NCBI GenBank assembly: GCA_016743925.1
Contig: JADGFH010000194.1
Location: 1 to 9,190 of the forward strand
Origin: Labilibaculum sp.
GTDB taxonomy: Bacteria; Bacteroidota; Bacteroidia; Bacteroidales; Marinifilaceae
DNA length: 9,190 bases
Direction: 5' to 3'
Below the pieces are notes generated by a model. The model was given only the letters and a program-made list of their open reading frames with translations. It had not been told where the DNA came from and made no database searches. Below, piece after piece: positions 1 to 6,491 of this stretch; position 1 is the first letter of the stretch; every line of letters starts with the position of its first letter. A program made the position numbers and the translations under genes.

Positions 1-9
1 AAATAAACC

Positions 10-699
10 ATGAATAATATTAAAGTAATTGCTTTTGATGCAGATGATACACTTTGGGTTAACGAACCTTATTTTAGAGAATCTGAAATGGAATTCTGTA
101 ATTTATTGAAAAATGGAATGGGCATTGAAGAAGTTACTGAAGAGTTGTTTGCTACCGAAATAGGAAATATTCCTTTGTATGGATATGGTACAAAAGCATT
201 TATTCTATCTATGATCGAAACGAGTTTGAAAATTAGTGGTGGTAAGATTGATGCAGGCACAATAGAAGCTATTTTAGCGATTGGAAAAAGGCAGATAAAC
301 AAATCAATTGAGTTGATTGATGGGGTTGTAGAGGTATTGGAAAATCTCCAAGATAAATATCGTTTAATTGTCGCTACAAAAGGAGATTTACTCGATCAAG
401 AAAGAAAATTAAAAAAATCCGGTTTGTTAAAGTATTTTCATCATATAGAGGTGATGAGTGATAAAAAAGAAGAAGATTATCAGAAATTAATTCAACATTT
501 AGATATTAGCCCAGATCAGTTTTTAATGATTGGGAATTCATTAAAATCAGATATTTTACCCGTAGTGAATTTGGGAGGCAAGGCAATTCATGTTCCATTT
601 CATACAACATGGGAGCATGAATTAATCGAGGATAATGAATTGGACAAGACTAAAGTAAAAGAATTAGGGAGTATTATTGAAGTGCTCGATTTGGTGTAG
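10..699 (+). CDS. HAD-superfamily phosphohydrolase (YjjG-like)
   Basis: Cytosolic haloacid dehalogenase-like hydrolase of 229 residues, the usual length for single-domain HADs with an alpha-helical cap. Motif I is visible at residues 9-16 (FDADDTLW), with D10 as the expected nucleophile and D12 as the acid/base. Motif II is VATKGD at 121-126 (T123), the motif III lysine is K152 or K153 in SDKKEEDY, and motif IV is IGNSLKSDI at 174-182. The helical segment at about 17-105 is the cap. In motif IV the first acidic residue of the common GDxxxxD pattern is Asn176, while D181 remains. The family dephosphorylates small phosphorylated metabolites, often nucleotides or sugar phosphates; the substrate cannot be read from sequence. 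The ATG is well supported because an in-frame TAA lies two codons upstream (4-6). It is convergent with the isomerase gene, one base apart, and has no visible link to the MoxR operon. Confidence 0.9.
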   Translation: MNNIKVIAFDADDTLWVNEPYFRESEMEFCNLLKNGMGIEEVTEELFATEIGNIPLYGYGTKAFILSMIETSLKISGGKIDAGTIEAILAIGKRQINKSIELIDGVVEVLENLQDKYRLIVATKGDLLDQERKLKKSGLLKYFHHIEVMSDKKEEDYQKLIQHLDISPDQFLMIGNSLKSDILPVVNLGGKAIHVPFHTTWEHELIEDNELDKTKVKELGSIIEVLDLV

Positions 700-700
700 T

Positions 701-1273
701 TTATTTGCATTTTAAGGATAATATCTTAATTTTTTCAAGTAACATCTGCCCTTTATCTTTTTGCAATTGAATTTGCCTCACCACATCCATACCATTTATT
801 ACTTTGCCAAAAGCAGCAAAACCTTGTCCATCTGAGTTTCGCATTCCTCCATAGTCTAAGCTAGCTTGCTTACCAATGCAAATAAAGAATTCAGTAGAGG
901 CTGATCCTGGTTGGTTTCTGGCCATAGAAATAACACCATCTGTATGCATAATACCAGTTTGCTTCGTGTTTTCGTGAATGATGGTGGGTATTTGATCTAC
1001 GATTGAATCGTGAAACAGTCCTCCTTGAATAACTTCTATTTTAGTCTTCCGATTCCCTTGGTTATCCATTCTAACAACGCGATAAAAGCAAGCTTCTTTA
1101 AAAGTGTTCAGGTCCACATGGTGTAGGAAGTTTTTAGCTGTAACTGGAGCTTTATCTTCATAAATTTCCAATTCTATAATGCCAAAAGTAGTTATGATTT
1201 CGATTTTGGGATTTTGAGCGTTCGAAAAGTTTGCAAGTATTAGAATAAATATAAGAAGATAAATGTTTTTCAT
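701..1273 (-). CDS. Secreted cyclophilin-type peptidyl-prolyl cis-trans isomerase
   Basis: A 190-residue cyclophilin expected to isomerise Xaa-Pro bonds in the periplasm. Residues 1-20 form a signal peptide: one Lys, a hydrophobic core and a likely cleavage after NAQ or nearby, with no lipobox cysteine. The cyclophilin core is plain: APVTAKNFL (42-50), FYRVV (63-67, with R65 at the catalytic arginine position), QGG (83-85), GVISMARNQPGSASTEFFI (113-131) and FGKVINGMDVV (155-165). Compared with human cyclophilin A, the glutamine of SQFF is E128, the tryptophan of the cyclosporin-binding loop is replaced (around S138), and the histidine before VVFGKV is F152. This is common in bacterial relatives and suggests cyclosporin insensitivity. 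It follows the DUF58 gene by 45 bases on the same strand with no clear promoter or terminator between them, so it may be the last gene of the MoxR operon. Its stop is one base from the HAD stop. Confidence 0.9.
   Translation of the reverse strand: MKNIYLLIFILILANFSNAQNPKIEIITTFGIIELEIYEDKAPVTAKNFLHHVDLNTFKEACFYRVVRMDNQGNRKTKIEVIQGGLFHDSIVDQIPTIIHENTKQTGIMHTDGVISMARNQPGSASTEFFICIGKQASLDYGGMRNSDGQGFAAFGKVINGMDVVRQIQLQKDKGQMLLEKIKILSLKCK
712..735 (+). terminator. Weak terminator-like hairpin after the HAD gene
   Basis: On the plus strand TTAAGG (712-717) can pair with TCTTAA (724-729) around a six-base loop, followed directly by six T (730-735). The stem has one G-C pair and one G-T wobble, so it is thermodynamically poor. 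It lies 13 bases past the HAD stop and inside the 3' end of the opposing isomerase gene, so it may simply reflect AT-rich lysine/isoleucine codons. Confidence 0.25.
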
Positions 1274-1318
1274 GATTCACATATTTTTCATACTTAATAT
1301 CTCAATTCATTTTTACAA

Positions 1319-2650
1319 TTAGATTAATCCTCTAGATTTAAATTCGAGATATTTATTGAGTGTGTTAATAGTCAGATCTTTTGGATTACTCAATATCGCA
1401 TGAATTCCATGTTTTTCCAATTCTTTTACGATTAATTTTTTATCGTAAATAAATTTTTCACCAATGGTTTTAATGTAAATCTCTTCAATGTTTTTAGCAG
1501 CTTGTTGCGTTATTTCATTAATCTCGGTATTTGTGAAAAAGATAACCATTAACAAATGATCTTTAGCCAAGCCTTGTAAATAGGGTAGTTGACGCTTCAT
1601 TGAATCAAGACTTTCAAAATTTGTGAACAGAATTAGTAAACTTCTGTTTCGGAGTAGTTTTCGGGCTGAACTGTGCAATAATTCATAATTTGGCTCAGGA
1701 TAATTGGTTTTCTGATTATACAGCACCTCCATTATTTTTCTTATTTGTGTTCTTCTTCCATCGGCAGGAATATGTGCATTTATATCTTTCCCAAAACAGA
1801 TCAAGCCAGCTTTATCATTTTTAATTACGGCAGTGTTTGAAATTACCAAACTAGTATTAATGGCATAATCAAGAAGCGTTAAACCATTAAAAGGCATTTT
1901 CATCGATCGTCCAGTATCAATAAGGCAATACACTGGTTGCGATTTTTCATCCTGATACTGGTTCACCATTATTTGTGATTTTCGAGCAGTAGCTTTCCAG
2001 TTAATGGTTCTGTAGTCATCGCCTTTCACGTAGTCCCGAATTTGGTCAAATTCCATCTGGTGACCAATTCGTCTGATCCGTTTAACCCCGTAAGCATTTA
2101 ATCGATTCGAGATAGCCAGTAATTCGTATTGTCGCATTTGCATAAAAGAAGGATAACACGGAAGCATTTGTTCGGCCTCAACTTTAAATCTTCTTTTAAT
2201 TAGTCCCAAAAAAGTAGATACATACACATTCAGAAAACCAAAATGATATTCGCCCCTTTCCGTGGGTCTTAAATCGTAATTGATTTGTTTTTCTTCTCCA
2301 TGCTTTAGCTGAAAAGAATAAAGAAAATCTCTTTTTTGAAATTGTACAGGCAATTCATCGATAATATCTATACTTGCGGCTAGAGGATAATCATTTTCTA
2401 CAAATATAGAAATTGAATTGTCATCTCCATTGGATAGTTTCTCTGGGCACTTTCGAGATGCGATAATGCCTTCTTTATTACGGTAGAGTATAAAAATATC
2501 TAAACCCAGGCATGCAATAAATAAAAGTAAAAGAAGTCGGGCCACAGGAAATAGCAGAGGGATAAAATGTCCTAGAATGGAAATTAAAACCAAAAGCACT
2601 AGTCCCCAGTATAAATTTTGTGTTAGATATATCGATTTAATGAATTTCAT
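1319..2650 (-). CDS. DUF58 family protein with vWA-like domain, MoxR partner
   Basis: A 443-residue membrane-anchored protein. Two N-terminal hydrophobic segments (about 14-30 and 34-56) form a hairpin anchor, followed by a beta-rich region (about 75-160) and the DUF58 signature: GHQMEFDQIRDYVKGDD (196-212) then YRTINWKATAR (213-223). A von Willebrand A-like fold follows, with LIDTGRSM at 243-250. In this metal-binding loop the canonical DxSxS reads D245-T-G-R-S249, a variant typical of DUF58. Later conserved strands include LLILFTNFE (338-346). DUF58 proteins are encoded next to MoxR ATPases and are thought to act as their adaptor or partner, in the way magnesium chelatase pairs AAA+ and vWA subunits. 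This gene lies 47 bases after moxR, a gap that holds a small inverted repeat, and ahead of the isomerase. Family assignment is firm; the actual target is unknown. Confidence 0.92.
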   Translation of the reverse strand: MKFIKSIYLTQNLYWGLVLLVLISILGHFIPLLFPVARLLLLLFIACLGLDIFILYRNKEGIIASRKCPEKLSNGDDNSISIFVENDYPLAASIDIIDELPVQFQKRDFLYSFQLKHGEEKQINYDLRPTERGEYHFGFLNVYVSTFLGLIKRRFKVEAEQMLPCYPSFMQMRQYELLAISNRLNAYGVKRIRRIGHQMEFDQIRDYVKGDDYRTINWKATARKSQIMVNQYQDEKSQPVYCLIDTGRSMKMPFNGLTLLDYAINTSLVISNTAVIKNDKAGLICFGKDINAHIPADGRRTQIRKIMEVLYNQKTNYPEPNYELLHSSARKLLRNRSLLILFTNFESLDSMKRQLPYLQGLAKDHLLMVIFFTNTEINEITQQAAKNIEEIYIKTIGEKFIYDKKLIVKELEKHGIHAILSNPKDLTINTLNKYLEFKSRGLI

Positions 2651-2659
2651 TAATTGTAG

Positions 2660-2683
2660 TTCATTTTTATTGTCAACAATGAA
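2660..2683 (-). repeat. Small inverted repeat in the MoxR-DUF58 gap
   Basis: Two alternative pairings exist in the 47-base gap: TTCATT (2660-2665) with AATGAA (2678-2683), or ATTGT (2669-2673) with ACAAT (2676-2680) around a two-base loop. No T-run follows on the minus strand, so it is not an intrinsic terminator. It could be an mRNA processing or stability element ahead of the DUF58 start, or chance in AT-rich DNA. Confidence 0.35.
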
Positions 2684-2697
2684 TTTATTGGGAACTG

Positions 2698-3678
2698 CTA
2701 TCGTGGAATTTCAATTCCTTCTATAATCTGAGCAATTATTTGTTTTGGAAGTACACCTTCCATTTCCTTTTCAGGAGTTAAGATCAATCTGTGATGTAAT
2801 GCAGGAATGATAACCTCTTTAATATCATCCGGAGTGACGAAATCTCTACCTCTAATTGCTGAAAGTGCTTTTGCAGCCATCATTACTGCAACGGACGCTC
2901 TAGGAGACGCACCTAAAATAATTCCAGGATGATTTCTGGTACTTTGAACAATTTGAACAATGTATTTTTGAAGATTTTCTTCAATGTGTATTTCCTGTAC
3001 CTGCTGGCGTAACTGGTTAATTTGTTCAGAATTCAAGACCTCTGAAATTGCTGCAGTTTCATTTTTTCCCTTACGTTCATTTTTGGTTGCCAGAATTTCA
3101 AGTTCTTCCAGTTCATCAGGGTAAGTGAATTCTATTTTCATCAGAAAACGATCCAATTGAGCCTCTGGTAAACGATATGTACCTTCTTGTTCAATAGGGT
3201 TTTGTGTTGCAATTACCCAAAACGGTTGATCCATTTTATGAGTCGTACCATCAATCGTAACTTGTGCCTCTTCCATAACCTCAAAAAGTGCCGATTGGGT
3301 TTTGGCTGGGGCTCGATTAATTTCATCTATCAAAATGATATTTGAGAAAATTGGACCTTTGTTAAATTCAAATTTTGATGTGCTAAGGTTGAAAATTGTG
3401 GTTCCTAGAACATCCGAAGGCATTAAATCCGGAGTAAATTGAATTCTCGAAAAATCAGAAGATATTGATTTGGCCAAAAGTTTTGCAGAAAGGGTTTTAG
3501 CAATTCCGGGAACACCTTCAATTAAAACGTGTCCTTGAGAAAACAAACCAACAAGTAATAAGTCGATATTTTTCTCTTGTCCAATAATTACTTTTTTAAT
3601 TTCGTATTTTATTTGCCCAACCAAATGATTGAGTTCTTCCAAATCTATACGGTTTTTAAATTGAGGTTTATTTTCCAT
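2698..3678 (-). CDS. MoxR-family AAA+ ATPase
   Basis: A soluble 326-residue AAA+ ATPase of the MoxR family, at typical full length. Walker A is GVPGIAKT (55-62), Walker B is ILIDEI (115-120; D118 and E119), and the MoxR signature NRAPAKTQSALFEVMEE (121-137) follows. Sensor 1 is ATQNP (157-161, N160), the arginine-finger region is EAQLDRF (172-178, R177), and sensor 2 is GASPRAS (256-262, R260). The C-terminal lid includes RGRDFVTPDDI (276-286). All catalytic motifs are intact, so it should hydrolyse ATP as a hexameric ring. MoxR proteins act as chaperone-like remodelling ATPases with vWA-type partners; here the partner is the DUF58 protein directly downstream. It starts 12 bases after the DUF4350 stop, consistent with shared transcription. 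I assign no gene symbol because moxR is used for several paralogous subfamilies. Confidence 0.95.
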   Translation of the reverse strand: MENKPQFKNRIDLEELNHLVGQIKYEIKKVIIGQEKNIDLLLVGLFSQGHVLIEGVPGIAKTLSAKLLAKSISSDFSRIQFTPDLMPSDVLGTTIFNLSTSKFEFNKGPIFSNIILIDEINRAPAKTQSALFEVMEEAQVTIDGTTHKMDQPFWVIATQNPIEQEGTYRLPEAQLDRFLMKIEFTYPDELEELEILATKNERKGKNETAAISEVLNSEQINQLRQQVQEIHIEENLQKYIVQIVQSTRNHPGIILGASPRASVAVMMAAKALSAIRGRDFVTPDDIKEVIIPALHHRLILTPEKEMEGVLPKQIIAQIIEGIEIPR

Positions 3679-3690
3679 TCTGCGTTATTT

Positions 3691-4881
3691 TTATTTGCCG
3701 GATTTATAGATGTATTCCACTTTAGAATTTAAATCTTCCAATTCTTCGTTCGAGATGTTATTGGAATTTGATATTTGGTTTACTTGTTTAATTAGAATTT
3801 CAAGCGTTTTTAAAGAAATACCCGATCGTTTACTTATTTCATTTAAAGTATCAATGGTTAAATCGATATGGTATCGAGTCTTACAGAATTCTTTAAGGTA
3901 TTTTATTTTTTTAAGGGCAATGTCTTTGTGGTTTTTACGATTGTAATACAATCTCCCCATTGTTCTAATGAATTCAAGAGTTTTATTTGGAATAGGTTTT
4001 AGTATTGGAATCATTTTTTGCTTGCGCTTTCCTTGAAAAACGAGAACAAGAATAAGGCAAGCCAAGAGAAGGTAGTACGCCATTTTTAAAGGTGGGCTTG
4101 ATAACAAAAATTCAATTGGACTCTTAGATCGTAAAGCTCTAAGAGGTTTGTAATATTCATCCCAAACTATTGGTTTAGAAGGTAAATAGCTGAAAACGCC
4201 TGCAATATAATCTGCATTTTTACTCTGAACCACATTATAATTCGTGAAGGCTAAAGGCTGACTGCTTATGAAAAAATTCCCTTTACCATAGGGTATTTTT
4301 ACCAATTGAATTCTTTTTTGGTTATCTCGGCCCAAAACGATCAAACTATCCTTACGAAATTTATTAATAGAAGTATTATCAAATGCTTTTGGATATTTTG
4401 AGTTGTTTTTATCTTTTAATTTTGGGTTTTCAAAATTCTGGGATTGTGTATTTTTAACCGCCAGATCTATAAAATCAAGATCGGAGCCAAATTGAACATG
4501 TAGGCTGTCGGAGAAAACTTTACCTAAATTAGATGTTGCAATTAATATTTGATTTCCATTTTGAACCAAATCCAATAATAGTTTAATTTCCCATTCCTGA
4601 GGAGAAAAATCATCTGTCACAAATATATAATTCTTGTTTGCAGCAAGGCTATCAACTACCGGATAGCTGAAAATTGCATCTCTGCTAACTTCAAACTCTT
4701 GCTCAGGAAATAATTCTTGTTCTATCAATTCTCGTAGGAGAAAACAGCCAAAAGGACGTTTGTCATCTTCATTAAAATTTCTTGTCCAGTCGATTGGCTG
4801 AGGTGCAAAAAGCTCCATCAGAACCAGAATAATTAAGATTCCAATTACAGGAAGTGAATTTTTAGGGATATTTATTTTCAT
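3691..4881 (-). CDS. DUF4350 domain membrane protein
   Basis: A 396-residue protein with an N-terminal hydrophobic segment (about 9-26) and a second one (about 266-283, ending in GKRKQK). The long segment between them is therefore predicted to face the periplasm and the tail the cytosol. The middle region fits DUF4350: IDWTRNFNEDDKRPFGCFLLRE (30-51) resembles the usual start, NQILIATSN (110-118) is a hydrophobic beta-strand core, and IPYGKGNFFISSQP (196-209) with FTNYNV (212-217) and DEYYKP (241-246) are the conserved later blocks. The fold resembles gatase-like/GldG-type domains that bind rather than catalyse, but that is inference. The cytosolic tail (about 295-396) is helical and charged. 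The ATG overlaps the DUF4129 stop in an ATGA arrangement, which suggests translational coupling. DUF4350 genes recur with MoxR/DUF58 pairs; the molecular role is unknown. Confidence 0.85.
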   Translation of the reverse strand: MKINIPKNSLPVIGILIILVLMELFAPQPIDWTRNFNEDDKRPFGCFLLRELIEQELFPEQEFEVSRDAIFSYPVVDSLAANKNYIFVTDDFSPQEWEIKLLLDLVQNGNQILIATSNLGKVFSDSLHVQFGSDLDFIDLAVKNTQSQNFENPKLKDKNNSKYPKAFDNTSINKFRKDSLIVLGRDNQKRIQLVKIPYGKGNFFISSQPLAFTNYNVVQSKNADYIAGVFSYLPSKPIVWDEYYKPLRALRSKSPIEFLLSSPPLKMAYYLLLACLILVLVFQGKRKQKMIPILKPIPNKTLEFIRTMGRLYYNRKNHKDIALKKIKYLKEFCKTRYHIDLTIDTLNEISKRSGISLKTLEILIKQVNQISNSNNISNEELEDLNSKVEYIYKSGK

Positions 4882-5624
4882 GAGGCGAATTCTTTTGTTT
4901 GTGATAGTAGAATATTCAAACGACCAAATTCATCATCAATTTGATGGTAATCTTGTTTAGCAATAGGGAAATCGCCATACCAAACGGCCTCATACAATTC
5001 GCTTAATTCAATAATATCTATTTTTATTTTATCATTTTTTATTTCTCTAATGTAATCGTAATTGGTTTTTTCCGATTTCCAGGCAATTATTTTATGCCGA
5101 CTTAAGCTTTTTAAAAGGGATAGGTAATGATAGCGAACGGCTAAGCGGTATTTTTTTTGAAGAAGTGCTTCTTTAATTTTTTGTTCCCAATTTACCATTG
5201 TTGGGTTCGTGTTATCGCTAAACTCCATGGCTGTAACTTCCTGATTGGAATGAAATAAACCTGAATATTTACTGCGATAAATTAGTGCAATTAGTATTAG
5301 AGCTAGGGCTGCAAGAATAATGTATCTCAAATACCAGATTACACCAAGGCTTTTAATCATTAAACTAAACCAATTTTTAATCCATTGAACAAAACGGCCC
5401 CACATGGTTTCTTGTTTTACTTCAGTTAAATTGTAATTAAAATCGCTCTGTTTGCGGTAATTTTCAATTCTTTCTTCAGGAATGGATTTCTCCCATAATT
5501 GAACTTGCCCAGTATCCATAACAATAGTATCTGAGCTGTAAGTTTCCTGTGCTAAAATAGGGCTGGTTCCAATGAAGAAGTGGAGCCAGCCAATAAATAG
5601 AATTGCTATTGTTTTTTTACTCAT
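4878..5624 (-). CDS. DUF4129 domain protein, signal peptide plus one TM
   Basis: I place the start at the ATG at 5624-5622 (248 residues) rather than the in-frame TTG three codons earlier. The ATG gives a proper signal peptide (MSKKTIAILF onward, cleavage near LAQE at about residue 26), and GGAGAG lies just ahead of it. A periplasmic stretch follows (27-95), then a TM segment (about 100-117, RYIILAALALILIALIY), then a cytosolic domain with the DUF4129 pattern: YRLAVRYHYLSLLKSLS (159-175), IAWKSEKTNYDYIREI (180-195) and YEAVWYGDFPI (211-221). DUF4129 is best known as the C-terminal tail of transglutaminase-like membrane proteins; here it stands alone without the protease-like part. The gene overlaps its upstream neighbour by 8 bases and its downstream neighbour by 4, so translation of all three is probably coupled. 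No enzymatic motif is visible; an adaptor or scaffold role is an inference. Confidence 0.85.
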   Translation of the reverse strand: MSKKTIAILFIGWLHFFIGTSPILAQETYSSDTIVMDTGQVQLWEKSIPEERIENYRKQSDFNYNLTEVKQETMWGRFVQWIKNWFSLMIKSLGVIWYLRYIILAALALILIALIYRSKYSGLFHSNQEVTAMEFSDNTNPTMVNWEQKIKEALLQKKYRLAVRYHYLSLLKSLSRHKIIAWKSEKTNYDYIREIKNDKIKIDIIELSELYEAVWYGDFPIAKQDYHQIDDEFGRLNILLSQTKEFAS

Positions 5625-6471
5625 TCTCTCCAACGCTTTCCAACTCTTTTAATAATGCAGGATTCTGTTTTTGTTCCACAAGACTAAAGTAAAGAATTCC
5701 AACTCCTATAAATGGAATTATTTGCATTAAGGATGCTCCCATTGCTTGGATAATAGAGAATAGAATACTTAAACTTTGATTTGCTGATGTAGGTTCATTT
5801 TGTATCGTATGAAAAGCTGCCATTGCCTGATAAATAGTGGCTGGTAATTGGAATACAAATTGTAATGCTCCAGCTATCAATCCAAGGATTAATAAGAAAC
5901 CAAATGTTTGCCACCAGTTATTTTTAATTAACGAAAAACACGCACTTATAGCTTCGCCAAGCGAATCACCTTCAAAAATAATAATTGGTATAACTAGACT
6001 AAAACAAATCATTAAATAAATACCTGGAATTATTAAGAATATAAAACCAAGGCCTGACATAAGTCCAATAACAATAATTGCTAGGAAAATTTTTGGAACA
6101 ACTCCAAGCATCAATTTCCAAACTTGTTTTAACTCAATTTCATTGCCCTCTGTTGATTTGTATAGCTTGATGTATTGAAATACAAATGCCATTGCAAATG
6201 AATAGGTAATCAACATAAATAAATAAGTGATTAATAATGAGCTGCCTCCTCCATTTGTGAATGGATTTGATGTTTGCCCAATAGTAAGAGATGATAATGC
6301 TTGATATTGATACACACCGAGTGCTATTCCTTGTAATAATGCAAAGGGGATAACAAAATAGATCATTCCCATTAGTAAATTTTTAAAATTGTACTTAATA
6401 AAAAGGAATGTGTCGTTAAAGAGTTCTCCGAAATCACGGTTTTTTTCGAGTTGAAAATTATTATCTGTCAT
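5617..6471 (-). CDS. Polytopic membrane protein of unknown function
   Basis: A 284-residue integral membrane protein with about six hydrophobic segments (near 31-53, 78-100, 124-145, 146-166, 188-207 and 236-264). The block LIIPGIYLMICFSLVIPIII (146-165) followed by FEGDSLGEAISACFSLIKNNWW (166-187) is the hallmark of a broad group of bacterial membrane proteins that includes YciC-like, DUF975-like and GDPD-associated membrane domains. I cannot assign it to one of these with confidence. The N-terminus (1-30, charged, NRDFGELFNDTFLFIKYNFK) is probably cytosolic and amphipathic. It sits 20 bases after the SpoIIM gene and overlaps the DUF4129 start by 8 bases, so it is very likely an obligate member of the operon. 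A membrane scaffold or channel-like part for the MoxR system would be a guess from context. Confidence 0.8.
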   Translation of the reverse strand: MTDNNFQLEKNRDFGELFNDTFLFIKYNFKNLLMGMIYFVIPFALLQGIALGVYQYQALSSLTIGQTSNPFTNGGGSSLLITYLFMLITYSFAMAFVFQYIKLYKSTEGNEIELKQVWKLMLGVVPKIFLAIIVIGLMSGLGFIFLIIPGIYLMICFSLVIPIIIFEGDSLGEAISACFSLIKNNWWQTFGFLLILGLIAGALQFVFQLPATIYQAMAAFHTIQNEPTSANQSLSILFSIIQAMGASLMQIIPFIGVGILYFSLVEQKQNPALLKELESVGENE

Positions 6472-6491
6472 TTTTTAAGATTAGATTTTTA

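Noticed and set aside
69..302. Minus-strand open frame of 77 codons inside the HAD gene
   Set aside because: It is antisense to a well-supported gene with intact HAD motifs and shows no family features or start context.
3710..3946. Plus-strand open frame of 78 codons inside the DUF4350 gene
   Set aside because: It lies antisense to the conserved-looking tail of the DUF4350 gene; the composition looks like a mirror of lysine/isoleucine-rich coding sequence.
5837..6019. Plus-strand open frame of 60 codons inside the 284-residue membrane protein gene
   Set aside because: It is antisense to the strongest block of that gene and has no promoter, start context or family resemblance.
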